A DNA stretch of 64,000 nt, taken from the NCBI RefSeq assembly GCF_030272615.1, contig NC_081414.1, positions 1,739,501-1,803,500 of the forward strand, written 5' to 3'. This document shows positions 1-12,343 of the stretch, in pieces. Within the stretch, counting starts at the first letter, position 1, and the number at the start of each line of letters is the position of its first letter. The position numbers and the translations under genes are program-made. Source of the stretch: Cryptomeria japonica. Taxonomy: Eukaryota > Streptophyta > Pinopsida > Cupressales > Cupressaceae. The notes under the pieces are model-generated. The model saw only the letters and a program-made list of their open reading frames with translations, was not told where the DNA came from and did not search any database.

Positions 1-770
1 GAGTTTGCAGTGTACTTTGTGGCACATGCAATGGTGTGAATATCTGATCCAGTAGAGATGCTACCTATCTTTGATGATGATGAGGATGAGCAACTATAGA
101 GGAGAGGGGGAATGAGACAAAGAGATGAGGAGGGAGAGGAGGTGGAGATGATGGAGGAGGTGGTGGAGGAGGTGTTGGAGGAGATGATGGGAGAGGAGGA
201 GATGGAGGAGATAAAGGAGGAGATAGAGGAGGTGGTGGATTAGATAGAGGGAGAGGGGGAGATGGAGGGAGAGGGGGAGATGGAGGGATCATTCTTGGTG
301 CTGGTGGGGTTGGTAGGGTAGGTGCAGTGCTAGTGGCGGTGGGTGGTATAGAGGATGTGAGGTGACCTGCCCAGAGGAGGAGATTTGATGTTTTACCTCC
401 ACCGGTGCCTCAGACAGGGACAGGTATGGGTGGGACCACGACACAGGTACCCATTCAGATTAGGGTACCCACCCATCGACATAATTTAGAGATTAGATCC
501 CTAGAGGTCACAGTGTAGGAGCTACAGGCACAGGTGCTAGCACAACAACACGAAATTACACAGATTATGGCAGAGTAGGATACAGAGAGAGAGCGTCGGG
601 GCCGAGTAGAGGATCTTGCTAAGAGATTGGAGAGAGAAATAAATGGTGCCTTGATGTGAGACATACTAAGGGAGATACGGTACATGACCAAGGAGGCCAA
701 GTACTACAGGTGTTTATATGAGGAGGTGGTCCTGAGAGATCACATAGCTCCTAGCTATGTAGCAAATTGA
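1..770 (+). pseudogene. 3' part of an antisense PMD-type gene in element B (partial, decayed)
   Basis: On the plus strand, opposite to B's pol, one frame runs to a TGA at 768-770. It has a Gly/Asp/Glu-rich part (about 100-300, GGN-rich DNA) and then a Leu/Gln/Glu/Arg-rich coiled-coil-like tail (about 450-700). It ends with residues like YYRCLYEEVVLRD. A has the same arrangement at 21650-22306, with a matching tail YWRDLYYGAVLA, downstream of a plant mobile domain. I therefore infer this is the tail of B's own copy of that gene; the PMD core would lie left of the window. The frame is broken by several TAG/TGA codons. Function of the tail is unknown. Confidence 0.6.
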
Positions 771-2450
771 TCTTCTCATAATCATACGGGGATAGAGAGT
801 AGAGGTGTTACTGGGCTTGCCCGACATGATCCATCTAGTGGAGATCTAGGGGCTAGGACATCTGCTGTGAGACCATCAGCCTCAAGAGATAGTCATGCCT
901 CAGAGACTTGTCTCTGTTGTATTTTAATCATTTTATTGTATTTTGACAGGCATGATATCCCTTGTACATTTCGACTATTTTTGATATATATATGGCACCG
1001 ATTTTCTCTAATCCACATGTGTTATTTGATGATGATTGATGAGATACATTGATATGATGATTCTATGATAATGATGTGATGCTTGGATAATGATGTTCTT
1101 GCTTTTTGATAATGTATGATTTATGATGAGAATGTGATGATGTATTGATTACTGTGATTTATGAGATGTATCTTGAAAATGACATGTATGATAATGATTA
1201 TGATGTATCTTGAAAATGAGATATATGATAATGATTATGATGTGAGATGTATGTATGCACCTACATGTAAAATTTTCAATGATTTTCAAATGATATGCAA
1301 CTAAATGCAAAACTTACAATGATTTTGAAATGATATGCAACTAAATGCAAAATTTTCAATGATTTTCAAATGATATGAAACTAAATGAAAAATTTACAAT
1401 GATTTTAAAATGATATGCAACTAAATGATCACTTTAATTCAGTTGTTGTCATTCTTGTTTAGTCACTTGTTCGTGCTCTATTTTTGGTTGTCATCATTGA
1501 GTTTTTGATATGTTTGAAAGTTTATACAAGCATAATGGTATAATTGAACCATAATGACCTGAGTGAAACTTACATGGATGTTTGATATTGCAAGACGACA
1601 CAAGTGTCGAGGTATAATTGAACCAAGATGACCTGAGTGTTGCTTGTGCAAAACAACCAAGAGTTAACCATTTGTATGCACAAAGTGGAATAATGTCTTC
1701 AATGATATGTTTCCAATCATGTCTCGAGAAAAATTTGCACCGTACGAATGATTGCCTCACAGACAGTAAACTAAAAATATCAGATTCCTTCGTTGCTTTC
1801 TCTAGCTTGATGCATCCTTGAGAAACTCAGGAGATCTAATGATTTAAAAATTGAAGATACAAAATAGTCAAAACTTTATGCCAGATGTAAACAATTTATA
1901 ATTCAGAAAATCATCCAACATGTGTGTGTTAAAGTTGTAGTTGAACAATGGTCTTGTTTTCTAGCCTGATGAGCAGTTGTTGATGTTGTTTCCTTATCAT
2001 GTTGCGATCCTTGCTGTTTGTTGGCGTACTGCTTAAAGTGAGAGGAATGCTTCCCCTAGCCACAAATATCTATCGATGTGAATACATATGGTGATCACCA
2101 AGCCATGGTGGGATATGATGAACCAGTCTTTAGATAATCAAGGACAATGACTATGCTAAGTATGTCCAGGATAATGGGGTGAATAAGTGTTTGGGTGATG
2201 GCCATTAGCTGAGACTTGGATGGATGTAAAAGATGTGAGTACTGATAGATAGAGGAGCTGGACACTTGCAAATAGCACCTGGTGCCAGGTTTTCAATACT
2301 TGGTTTTATTGCACTTTTTTGTTTTGTTTTTGATTTTTTTTGTATTTTTCTGATTTTTTTGTATTTTTTCATTTTTTTTTGTGCATCAGACGACTCAAGT
2401 GTATAATTTCTTTAGATGGATGTTGTTGGTTGGTTTGTTAAGTACATCTC
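771..2450. other. Non-coding part of B between antisense gene and integrase
   Basis: This AT-rich stretch holds no supportable gene. It contains a short tandem array (1256-1430) and an 80-bp-spaced direct repeat beginning GTATAATTGAACCA (about 1531 and 1611). Near 2330-2390 there is a T-rich run similar to the one just downstream of A's pol (24080-24115). It corresponds to the region where the convergent pol and antisense transcripts of this family would end. Confidence 0.5.
1256..1430. repeat. Tandem repeat, about 46-bp unit, 4 degenerate copies
   Basis: Each unit carries ATGATATGCAACTAAATGCA followed by AAATTTTCAATGATTTTCAA or a close variant. Copies differ by a few bases. It lies in non-coding DNA of element B. 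Confidence 0.75.
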
Positions 2451-3884
2451 CTTCTAAAGTTGTTAGCTAATAGGCATCTGATCCATAGGCTTATATGATG
2501 ACATAGGGACCCAACCAGTTAGGTTCAAACTTCCCCTTCTTTTCTTGATCTTGTTGAATTCTGGGATTTTCTTTGAGTAAAAGATAACCGACTTTGAAAT
2601 CCCTAGGGATGACTCTATGATTGTAACTTCTGCACATTCACTACTGGTATGCCTTGAGATAGTCATAGGCATGTTGTCATTTTTCATCAAGAAGATCTAG
2701 TTCATGCAATCTGTTGACTCGATACTCCTCATCTGGTATGAGGCCCTTCAAAGATACTCTAAGAGATGGAATTTCTACCTCAAGAGGTAGAATTGCTTAT
2801 GATCCGTACACCAATGAATATGGTGTAGTGCCTATAGGTGTCTAAATTCTAGTCCTGTATGCCCAGAGTGTCGAATTGAGTTGTACATGCCAATCGTTAC
2901 CTGTGTCATTTACTATTTTCTTGAGGATTTTCAAAATTGTTTTATTTGATGCTTCTGCTTGACCATTCCCCTGTGGGTAGTAAGGTGTAGAGAAGCGATG
3001 TTGGATTTTGAATCTTTCACATAGCTCTCAAACGTCTTGATTTTTGAAAGGATGCCCATTGTCTGTGATAATGGAATTGGGAATGCCATGTCTACAAATG
3101 AGATAATTGAGAATAAATGAGGCAATCTGTTTTCCAATTACTGTGGTCATCGGGACTTCTTCAATCCACTTTGTGAAATACTCTGTTACAATGATAATGA
3201 ACTTGTGTCCATTTAAAGAGGAAGGATTGATTTTAGCTACTAAATCAAGTCCCCAAGGCCAAGATGTTGTAAACAACTGCAGCTCTTGTGCTGGTGCATG
3301 GATAAGATTGCCATGAATTTGGCACTTAGGACATTTTTTTGCAAATTGATAAGAGTCTTTCTCCATTGTCAGCTAGTAATATCCCATTCTCAGAAGTTTC
3401 TTGGCAAGAGTAGGACCACTTGAATGCATGCCACAGATACCCTCATGAAGCTCGTGTAAGGTAGAGTTAGATTCATTACGACACGACAACGAAGAAGAAT
3501 ACCATCTAGACCTCAACGGTAAAGGGTGTCAGTGGTTAAGGTATAACAGGCGACTTGCTGGATGAAGCTGCATTTTTTGTTATGAGATAGATCAAGTGGA
3601 AGGGTATTATTCTTAAGATAATCATAGATTGTCCCATAGAGAGGGGAGTTTGAACCAGTTAAGGAATAGATGACTTGGGATGCAGAATTGTCATAGGCTG
3701 GGGAAAACAATTTCTCTACCAGGAACTCATAACAACTCTGTTTCTCTGGAATTTCGAGAAGTGAAGCGATAGTGGCCATTGCATCGACCACTCTGTTGTC
3801 CAACCTTGGTATTTGCTTGAAGGTGATGTGTACAAAGTACTGTTTGAAATCATCCACCATTCTCTTATAGGGAACTAGTTTATC
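2451..3884 (-). pseudogene. Element B integrase region (after RNase H)
   Basis: Reading from 3884 down, the first residues (LVPYKRMVDD) finish the second, archaeal-type RNase H domain. Next comes a linker and a zinc-binding region with CPKCQIHG (about 3310-3340). The gypsy integrase core follows: WGLDLVAKI, TEYFTKW, IITDNGHPF and GQAEASN. The three acidic catalytic positions (D, D, E) are still present, unlike in A. The region then runs towards the C-terminal part near 2463-2690. Frames change at least twice (3860-3513, 3366-3028, 2690-2463 are different frames), so it is a pseudogene. Its normal role would be inserting the cDNA copy into host DNA. Confidence 0.85.
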
Positions 3885-5010
3885 TGATGGACTTGAAAAG
3901 CACTGAGAGGGGGGAGTGAATCAGTGACACCAAAAATAAAACTACTCCAAACACTAACCGATAGATGAACTTAACAAAACTTTTAAACACAATGCATGTA
4001 ATCCAAAATGATATAACAACATTCACAATAAATAAAACATCCACCATAGCACAAGTGTTTGTACGTGGAAAACCCAAATAGGTAAAAACCACGGTGATAT
4101 GGAACTCACAAGTTAACTATCTGTAGTAATAGATAACTGACCCGTTAGGGTCTACAAAGTGCTTTGCTAGGAGCGAGTCTTATTAGAGATCCCAAAGCTT
4201 GATTAGAAGCTTATATCCTATGAAAGGTAGTACCCTATTAGGAGTAAACTTGGTGGAGGATTTCTAAATCCAAACTAATGGATCACCTTGTTAGAGGATT
4301 TAAACAAAGAAGCTTGTTAGAGCTTACCTGGTTAAGGGATTTGAATTTTGTTGTGATTATTAGAAAACAATAGGATTGGTTTGATCTATCCGAGTAACAC
4401 AATACTTGCTTGATCAGATCCTTCTAAACATATTCAACACTTCTCTTCTGCATACTTTGCAACTTAACTCTTTTGAATTTCGCACACAACATATCACTTT
4501 CACTCATATGAAACAATTCATTGTGATGTCAATATATAGACACTAAGATTTCATGTCAGCCCAAAGAAATCATAACACAATTTCCTAGGTGCAGTGTATC
4601 TGGTCAAGTGATCACAAGTAATAACAAAAATACCGCCAAAATTTATCGGTGGGATAAATCATCACGATTTATTGGTAACTCATCACAAAATCAACGAATA
4701 TCAGTTGGAACAATCAATACTGACTAGAGTTAAATATATGAACCGTTATCTTTGAATCTCTTGATATATTCTCTGCTTGATCTTCATGTTGATGCCAATT
4801 AATGTGTATCCACTGATTGTCTTCTATGCATATACTGGTTTGTCACAAAGTACCGGTTAGGGATAAACCTCTTAGTATAACCTCTAGCATACCAGTTGTA
4901 GTATAAACAACTTAAAGTTATACCGGTAGACAATATAAATATATGTGTGTGTATGTGTTTCATCAATGACAACATATGATGAATATATTACAATCATCAT
5001 CAAGCCAACA
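3885..5010 (-). repeat. 3' LTR of element C
   Basis: 1126 bp. On the element's own strand it starts TGTTGGCTTGATGATG and ends in CCATCA, giving TG...CA ends. It pairs with 12344-13414; the main difference is a segment near 4790-4850 missing from the right copy. ACCGG-type motifs recur within it. Confidence 0.93.
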
Positions 5011-5640
<630 letters not shown>

Positions 5641-7735
5641 TCTTAAGTTCCTTGAGAGACTAGAGTCTCTTTGCCTTCTCATGATCATAAGTATCCAACC
5701 TGTTGTGCAAATTATCTAAAATTTTTCTAAAAGCAAATATAGAGTCTTGAAGTGGAACATATGCATTGCATATCCTTTCTAGCTCTTGCTCTATTTCTGT
5801 TTGTCTTCTTATGATATCAGAATAACAGAATGAAACATTAGAGGTAGAAGCAAGATACTTTCCTCCTATTTCAATAGCTTTGCTCAACAAATCTTTATTA
5901 TGTGATAGAGCCATTTTGCCAGTATCAATGTCCTTTGCAAGTTTCTCCCCACACTTCTTGTGACTTTTCTCAACATAGGTTAGTGTCACTTCTTCAAGTG
6001 GCTTTATTTGATCAGATGCGTCAGAAACCAACTGACCAAGTTTGCTAATAGGGGATGTCATATGTGCTATAGAAGTTTCCATTAGTAGACTAAATAGAAT
6101 ATCTACTGCATTCTGAATTGTTTCAACTTCAACCCTTTGCTCTTTAAGTCTCTTCTTATGCACTCTAGATTTCATAACACTTGCAATCTTCATCGTTTAA
6201 GATGCACTCATGTTGTCAACATTGATAGGACCTGAAATGCCTAATGAATCATCATCATCCTCATGAGTCTGCAGAGTGACTAATGGCTTTGCCGGTTCAT
6301 AGGATGTAACCTTAATGATTGCTTTCTCTATATTTTTATTTGCTTCCTGTTCAGAAATTTGTGTGACAACATTTTCCATAGACTCCTTCTGATTATCTTG
6401 TAAGACCAGTGGGGATTGGGGTTTCTCTAGTTATTCTATTTCTGGTGGATTGTCCACTTTCAGTTGAGTTGCCGGTTGCTCAACTAAAGTAATCCTTGTA
6501 TCAGTGATTTCAGGAGGTTCCATATCTGGTGCAATGTTGTATCCATATAGATCAATTGTATCCTGAACATCATCAACAACATGAATAATGGTGTCATCCT
6601 TCTTCTTGACAGGATAGACCCCATTAGCTTGTACAATCTCTTCTTCATCCATTTCCGGTCGATTAACAACATCTTCCTCATTCTAAGAGGAATGGATGAA
6701 CTTTTCCATTTGTTTGATTTCACAGGCTATTTGATGTGTCTCAATCTCAATAGTTTCCCCTTTTCCACTAAGTAGCTTTAGTCTTCTTGCTTTGAAAACA
6801 AATTGAATTTGTACTAATAAACTAAAGCACTTATTTCATTCGTAGACAAATTGGGAAAATATTGTATAAATATCTTATCAATAATTCTTTTTTCAATTTT
6901 ATAGCTTCCTCCCATTTATTTAACAAAATAGTGTACAAAGAATTTTAGATATCCTTTTCAAGATCATGTGGATATCTAATGTAATGACACAAATGAGTGA
7001 TTACTTGTTCAATGAATTTCTTCTTCTCATCTTCTGTGAAGGAATCAAAATGTTCTTTGATATTGTCAAATCTGTTCCTCTCTAATGTCTTCATTGTTCT
7101 TTCAAAATGGGTATAAGGCTTGAAAGTTGAGATATCAATAGGCACAGTTGCCTTTGGCACTTCCTTTCCTGACTTTTATACTCTACCGTTAGCTTTCATC
7201 TTCTTAGGTTCTTCTTCAGTATCAATACCCTCAGATTCTTCTTGGAGAATAAGTTTTTGATTTCTCTTCTTTGGTACATTCTCCTTCTTTGTATAGACTT
7301 TAGGTGCTGGTTCCTTTTTGGTTTGGATACTTTGAGTCACCCTTGTATTCTTCATCACCGGAGGTGCTTCATCACTTTTATTTTTCTTTCCTTTCCCACT
7401 TATGGCAAGAGCAATACTAGTTTTGGCTTGTGCATCTTGGAATACCACAATATCTAGTTTTGCCTTCTTTTTATCTTTAGGAGATGCTAATAGGTTATTA
7501 GCATAACCAACTAGTAAGTCATGGTTCACCTCATAACTCATATCTTCCATTTCTTCTTTTCTTGGCTCAATTGTTTGCATCAAACAAAAATCAATGGTAA
7601 CTATGAAAACAATGTCTTTTACAAAATGACTTACCACCTCTTCATGTAATCTCATTCTCATGCTCATCTTCTTCTGAAACTCATTGAAATACTTATTCAT
7701 AGTAGCAGGAAAAGTATTCTTTACAACCTTGATGT
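5641..7735 (-). pseudogene. Element C ORF2, 3' part (unknown function)
   Basis: This is the downstream part of a large second ORF, separated from its 5' part by foldback element H. It begins by continuing the sequence ...QIKNN with IKVVKN, then MNKYFNEFQKKMSMRMR and a segment ending MQTIEPR. These align with E's DDYFSKF...EKMHNKYR and VNAVEPR (47290-47440). Then come Lys/Glu-rich low-complexity sequence (7160-7480) and a C-terminal helical, coiled-coil-like region (6193-5660, e.g. ELERICNAYVPLQDSIF). It is broken by stops and frameshifts. No enzyme motif is recognisable. It may be a structural or accessory protein. Confidence 0.7.
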
Positions 7736-8517
7736 TTGGTGTAGGAGAACCTTGTTCAGAGGCTTCAAGAGGAGGCTAAATCAAGTGTTGAAGGTGATTA
7801 AGCATGTAGAAGGTCCATCAAGGTGTTGAAGACTCCATTTTAATGTGTTTAACTTGATTTCATGTAATTTGTAACCTCGATGTAAAGGTTGTAATATGGG
7901 TTCATTATGGTATAAGTTCAAGAAAGGAAATGGTTTATTTCATGGTTGTAAGGCCTATTAAGGTCATTTCAATGTATTTGGCATAAGGTTTGAGTCATTT
8001 GGTGGAATATCACAAAATATTGCTAAGTTGTCTTAACAACTTTTCAAATATGCATAATCAAGGGAACACCAACGATCATAGTTGGTTGTAGAAGGTAGTT
8101 AGGAGGTCTTAATCAGTTTTTGGATTGAAAGAATCTATATACTACCTTGTAACTCGAACCAAAGGGAGAGGAGAGCAATAGAAATCATTTGCATTTCATA
8201 TTTGAGTTATTTTCAATTCTAATTTTGTGGTTTTAGAAGCATTCCTTGTTGTTTCCAGGCCTGCACAACCTAGTACGGTCTGGGAACATTATATTAATGA
8301 TGATTTAAGTTATAACTGAGTCTCTTCTTTTATTTGGTTCAAGTGACATTTATTTTCATGAAGATTTGAGTAAGCTACATTGATTTTTGTCAAAACCGTT
8401 TGTAACTACCAGACCCCTGACCTAGGTAACCAGTTTTAGGAAAAACATCATAACTTTTATTTAAACCGTTGGATCAGGCTATAATTTTGATAAACATTGT
8501 GTAAATAATAACTCTAA
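7736..8517 (+). repeat. Left inverted arm of element H
   Basis: It starts TTGGTGTAGGAGAACCTTG and ends near AATAATAACTCT. It matches the reverse complement of 9011-9789 over its full length. The transcript of such a pair would fold into a long hairpin. Confidence 0.9.
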
Positions 8518-9010
8518 GTGGCACAACTTCTATCAAATATGACAAAACAACTCAAGACAACTTGTTTCAAGGCAACAATTTCACATTGACCAACACATTA
8601 CTTGGATTCATACTCAAGGTTCTCAATCCACTTCCTCAACAAGTTTCACAATACAACCTTGCACCGTTCATGGTGTCATTCATATTTACATGGCAATCAC
8701 AAAGTTCATTCACTGTAGTAGCAACAAGACTTCTTGTCATGACAGCTTGTATGGAAATCGTCAACAAAAGTCTTGTTTAGGCTTCTTGTTTTCTCCAAAC
8801 ACTATACCACCATAGTGTGATGGTTTTAACATATTCCATACTATCTCCAAGTGCCTTCCATAGCCATACATAACCTGCATTCATGAGTATACATGCCAAG
8901 AACTGAAAGTACACTGTCCAATACCGGGGAACAAGAAAATATAGTCGTGTACAGTCATTAATAACTTTTGTAATATTGATCACAAAGACAATCGCTCTGG
9001 TACGATTGTA
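8518..9010. other. Unique centre of element H
   Basis: About 490 bp lie between the arms. The plus strand has a 72-codon open frame (8562-8780) with no recognisable domain, and the minus strand a 68-codon one (8777-8983). I do not call either a gene. It could be captured sequence. Confidence 0.5.
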
Positions 9011-9789
9011 GAGTTATTAGTTACACAATGTTTATCAAAATTATAGCCTGATCTAATGGTTTAAACAAATGTGATGACATTTTTCCTAAAACTGGTTACC
9101 TAAGTTAGGGGTCTGGCAGTTACAAATGGTTTTGACAAAAATCAATGTAGCTTATTCAAATATTCATGAAAATAAATGAAAATTGAAAAAAAAGAAAAAA
9201 GAGACTCAGTTATAACTTAAATAATCATTAATATAATGTTCCCAGACTATACTAGACTGTACAGGCCTAGAAACAACAAGGAATGCTTCTAAAACCACAA
9301 AATTAGAATTGAAAATAACTCAAATATGAAATGCAAATGATTTATATTACTCTCCTCTCCCTTTGGTTTGAGTTACAAGGTATTATATAGATGCTTTCAA
9401 TCCAAAAATTGATTTAGACCTCCTAACTACCTTCTACAACCAACTATGATCATTGGTGTTCCCTTGATTATGCATATTTGAAAAGTTGTTAAGACAACTT
9501 AGCAATATTTTGTGATTTTCCACCAAATGACTCAAACCTTATGCCAAATACATTGAAATGACCTTAATAGGCATTACAACCATGAAATAGACCATTTCCT
9601 TTCTTGAACTTATACCATAATGAACCCATATTACAACTTTTACACCAAGGTTACAAATTACATGAAATCAAGTTAAAGACATTAAAATGGAGTCTTCAAC
9701 ACCATGATGGACCTTCTACATGATTAATCACCTTCAACACTTGATTTATCCTCCTCTTGAAGCCTCTGAACAAGGTGCTCCTACACCAA
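9011..9789 (-). repeat. Right inverted arm of element H
   Basis: Its reverse complement starts TTGGTGTAGGAGCACCTTG and follows the left arm with scattered substitutions. The outer end is directly followed by TGT, the 3-bp target duplication. Confidence 0.9.
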
Positions 9790-9792
9790 TGT

Positions 9793-10640
9793 TGTTCTTG
9801 ATTTGTGCAAATACCGGTAGGTCGTTTGACCATTCAATATCGCCTATTCCTGGTAGCAAATTTTGAAAAGAAAAGAATAACCCAACCAATAGCTGTCCAT
9901 ACTTGAACTTTAGACTGTTGTCTTTCTTGATAGATTGCAGATTTAGAAACAATTGTCTTCTAATTGCCTCACAAAGATCATAATCTGAATTTTCAACTAT
10001 CATCCTATGAGCTGCATGAATTGCGACAGATGGAACACTATTTAGTCTACTGGAGTAAAATACTCGGTAGCCTATAACCATAGCTGCCAGTTTCACTGCT
10101 AGGTCTCTGATATTGTTAATAGAAAAAGCACATTTGTCAGATGTTGAACCGGTTAGAGAGTATACTGTCTCTTTTGAAATTCATCTCAGCTCAGGTACTT
10201 CACTGGTTGAGTAATAACCAGTTACAGCCTGAATGGCTTCCTTGGTAATTATGTGAGTTCTCTCTAAGTACATGTTATCACCATGAACCCAACTCAAAAT
10301 GATTCTAATATTCTCTTCCTCAAAATCTTCTAAAAAATAAGCAACGTTGTGAAAACCTTTCTTGAAAACCCTAGCATACTATGTTTGAATCTTTCTATTT
10401 TCATCACAGAGGGATTTTAGCTGAGTGTAAATGTATAGTGATCCTAGATCCTCTATCTTACAATCAATATAACTTGGCAAATCTCCTTTTACTAAAACTC
10501 CACTAGGAGCTTGTGATAATCCATTATACGACAAATTTGTTCTGCCTCTACAACTTCCATTGGCTCAGATGTAATCATTAACCTTTCTACCATCTTTGAA
10601 GATGATGCCACTTTAGATGAACAAGATTTGAAGCGGGATT
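9793..10640 (-). pseudogene. Element C ORF2, 5' part (unknown function)
   Basis: This is the upstream part of the second ORF. Weak N-terminal similarity to E is seen (KVAS...). The best-preserved block is 10096-9746, with GQLLVGLFFSFQNLLPG and then ...IKNN at the H insertion site. It aligns with E's GSLLVCMFFYFEKFFPS (47150-47200). Several stops interrupt it. The ORF resembles what is often labelled putative plant transposon protein, a low-information label. I recall that family only loosely and assign no function. Confidence 0.6.
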
Positions 10641-11061
10641 TTCAAAGAAATACCTTATCTCATGCACGCTGCCTTGTTTACCAGTTGAATGCCCAAGTGC
10701 ACACCAGTTCAATTTCTGCAACCTTCAAATCAACTTGATTGCAAATCACAATGCAACTTCGACAATTATCAGCCAGCAATCTTTCTTAGCTCAGCAAGCA
10801 TTCCAAATTTCTTTCTCGAATGTGTTAGTGTAAAAATAACAAAGTAAAAACTTTCTTTTATCCTTTTTACCTACTACATTAAATCCTCGCCCGTTAGGGT
10901 TACAAACCCTAATTTCACCGCTCAAGGAGAAAACCGGTTGATAACATATTGACAAAAAGTTATCAAAATTTCATGCTTCAAGATTCTCTTACCGCTCATT
11001 CATCTCAAGGGATCCGGAGGTGGATTTACTGTTGAGCTCCCCTTAGCCATATTTAAAAGGC
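10641..11061 (-). other. Gap between Gag-like ORF and ORF2 in element C
   Basis: No gene is seen. A gap of similar size (550 bp) separates the two ORFs in element E, so it is a conserved part of the architecture. It could hold a splice site or internal leader for ORF2, but I see no convincing signal. Confidence 0.4.
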
Positions 11062-12281
11062 TTAATTCACCCGTGCAATGTTCTCTTCATTGGGTGAAGG
11101 AACAATTTCTTCTCCAGGTGAGTCATCACTTTTCTTCTTCCATATCTGATTCATTTCCTCTTTGGTTTCTTCAACATTAACTTTCTGCTTTCCTTTCCAA
11201 TCCTTAGAAGAATTGATCGGTTTGATATTTCTAGATCTACAGAATTTTGCTAAGTGCCCCAGTTTGTTATAGTGATCGCAGGCCATACCAGATGATTTCC
11301 AAGGTCCTACATTTCCTCTCCCATTTCTTCTTTTATAGTTTATAGCCACATGACCAAAGTTATTACAAATGGTGCAAATGATATTTGTTACCTTTTCTAT
11401 CTCAAATGGACCTAACCGGTTGCCATAGGGTCTTTGCTAGTTCATGTTGACCTGGTTGTCAAAATTCCTCATCCAGTTGCCATTCGGTCTTGGATGCATA
11501 TGTGGTACAAGATTATTTTCTCTATATTTGTAGTCAACAGATCTATGTCCATACATTCTGCATGTGAAGCAATGACCTTCAAATTTCTTGGACACATACC
11601 TAGCATTAGTATTGCATTTTTTTATTTCTGTTAGGTTTGTCTTTACAAACATTTGCAGTTTGACCAGGTTTATGGCAAATAAAACAAACAGTTTTAAAGA
11701 CCTTCTTACCAGTAGGCTTCTTTATCTTAGGAGAAATTTTTTTCTTAAGAGTGTTGCTCTTAGTACCAGAGGATTCACCTTTCTCAAATGTGTGAAAACC
11801 AAGTCCAGAGGTATCACCTTTCATCCTTTGTGATTGAATTTGTTCTTCAAGCAAGGTAGAACTCTTGTTGAACTTTCCAGATTCCCATTAGCTTCAATAA
11901 GTTGTTTGGTGAGATATTCATTATGCTTTGACAAGTTCTCTCTCAGAGATGATGGTAATTCAAGATCTAGATGTAAGTTCTTCTTCTCTTCTCTTTCAAC
12001 ATTCAAATGCTCATGCAAGGCAGCATTTTCTCTCTTGATCTCTTTCCTTGATAAGATCTTTAGTAGCTCTTCTGGCTTCCAATTCCTGACTCATGCGAAT
12101 AGTAATACCTTCTAGCTCTCTCCTCAGATTTAGTTTTTCACCATTTAACTTTTTAACTTCCTCGGTCAGTTAGCTCTCTCCTTTTGACTTGTGAAGCTTT
12201 CAGTTTGATCCTAAGGGTTTTAAGCTCATTTCTACTAGCTTCTAGCTCTCTAGCCATCTCAAAGTAGCTCATGTCCCCCAT
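11062..12281 (-). pseudogene. Gag-like zinc-knuckle protein of element C
   Basis: The start is the ATG of MGDMSYFEMARELEAS, just downstream of the primer-binding site. The homologous E protein starts at the matching place. The N-terminal third is Leu/Glu/Lys-rich and coiled-coil-like. Downstream are zinc-knuckle-like motifs: a degenerate CFICHKPGQTANVC, CFTCRMYGHRSVDY, CTICNNFGHVAINY and CDHYNKLGHLAKFC. Most have lost a metal ligand, while E's are better kept. The tail ends IWKKK followed by acidic residues, as in E. Stops and frame changes break it. By position and knuckles its role would be packaging element RNA into particles. Confidence 0.8.
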
Positions 12282-12328
12282 GGTAGTTTCAAGGCTCCCT
12301 TCTAAGAGATTAGGCTTTAAAGAAGTTA

Positions 12329-12341
12329 GGCTCTGATACCA
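12329..12341 (-). other. Primer-binding site of element C (initiator tRNA-Met)
   Basis: The minus strand reads TGGTATCAGAGCC two bases inside the 5' LTR. This is the classic Ty1/copia primer-binding site complementary to the 3' end of initiator tRNA-Met. Confidence 0.93.
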
Positions 12342-12343
12342 AT

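Larger units (their letters stand above)
1..3884 (-). mobile_element. Element B, 3' segment (Tat-lineage Ty3/gypsy, outermost layer)
   Basis: This is the downstream part of the oldest element in the window. On the minus strand it holds the integrase region (about 2451-3884), then non-coding sequence, then the tail of an opposite-strand gene (1-770). Its 3' LTR is left of the window. Element C cuts it at 3884/3885. Joining 3884 to 13415 across C with one TTATC copy restores a continuous RNase H frame (DEYQTKDDK to LVPYKRMVDD), so this segment and 13415-15791 are one element. The order RT, two RNase H domains, integrase, antisense gene matches element A, so B belongs to the same family. Confidence 0.85.
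7736..9789. mobile_element. Element H: foldback / long-inverted-repeat DNA element, 2.05 kb
   Basis: Two inverted arms of about 780 bp (7736-8517 and 9011-9789), roughly 95% identical by eye, flank about 490 bp of unique DNA. The ends are TTGGTGTAGG...CCTACACCAA. The flanking bases are TGT at 7733-7735 and 9790-9792. Removing the element and one TGT joins C's ORF2 in frame (QIKNN to IKVVKN), so this is a clean insertion with a 3-bp duplication. There is no transposase. A 3-bp duplication occurs in CACTA and PIF/Harbinger families, but the ends match neither CACTA termini nor the usual TWA target, so I leave it unclassified. Confidence 0.85.

Noticed and set aside
65-292. Proline-rich open frame on the minus strand
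   Set aside because: It is the complement of the GGA/GAG-rich plus-strand tail of the PMD-type gene; composition alone keeps it open.
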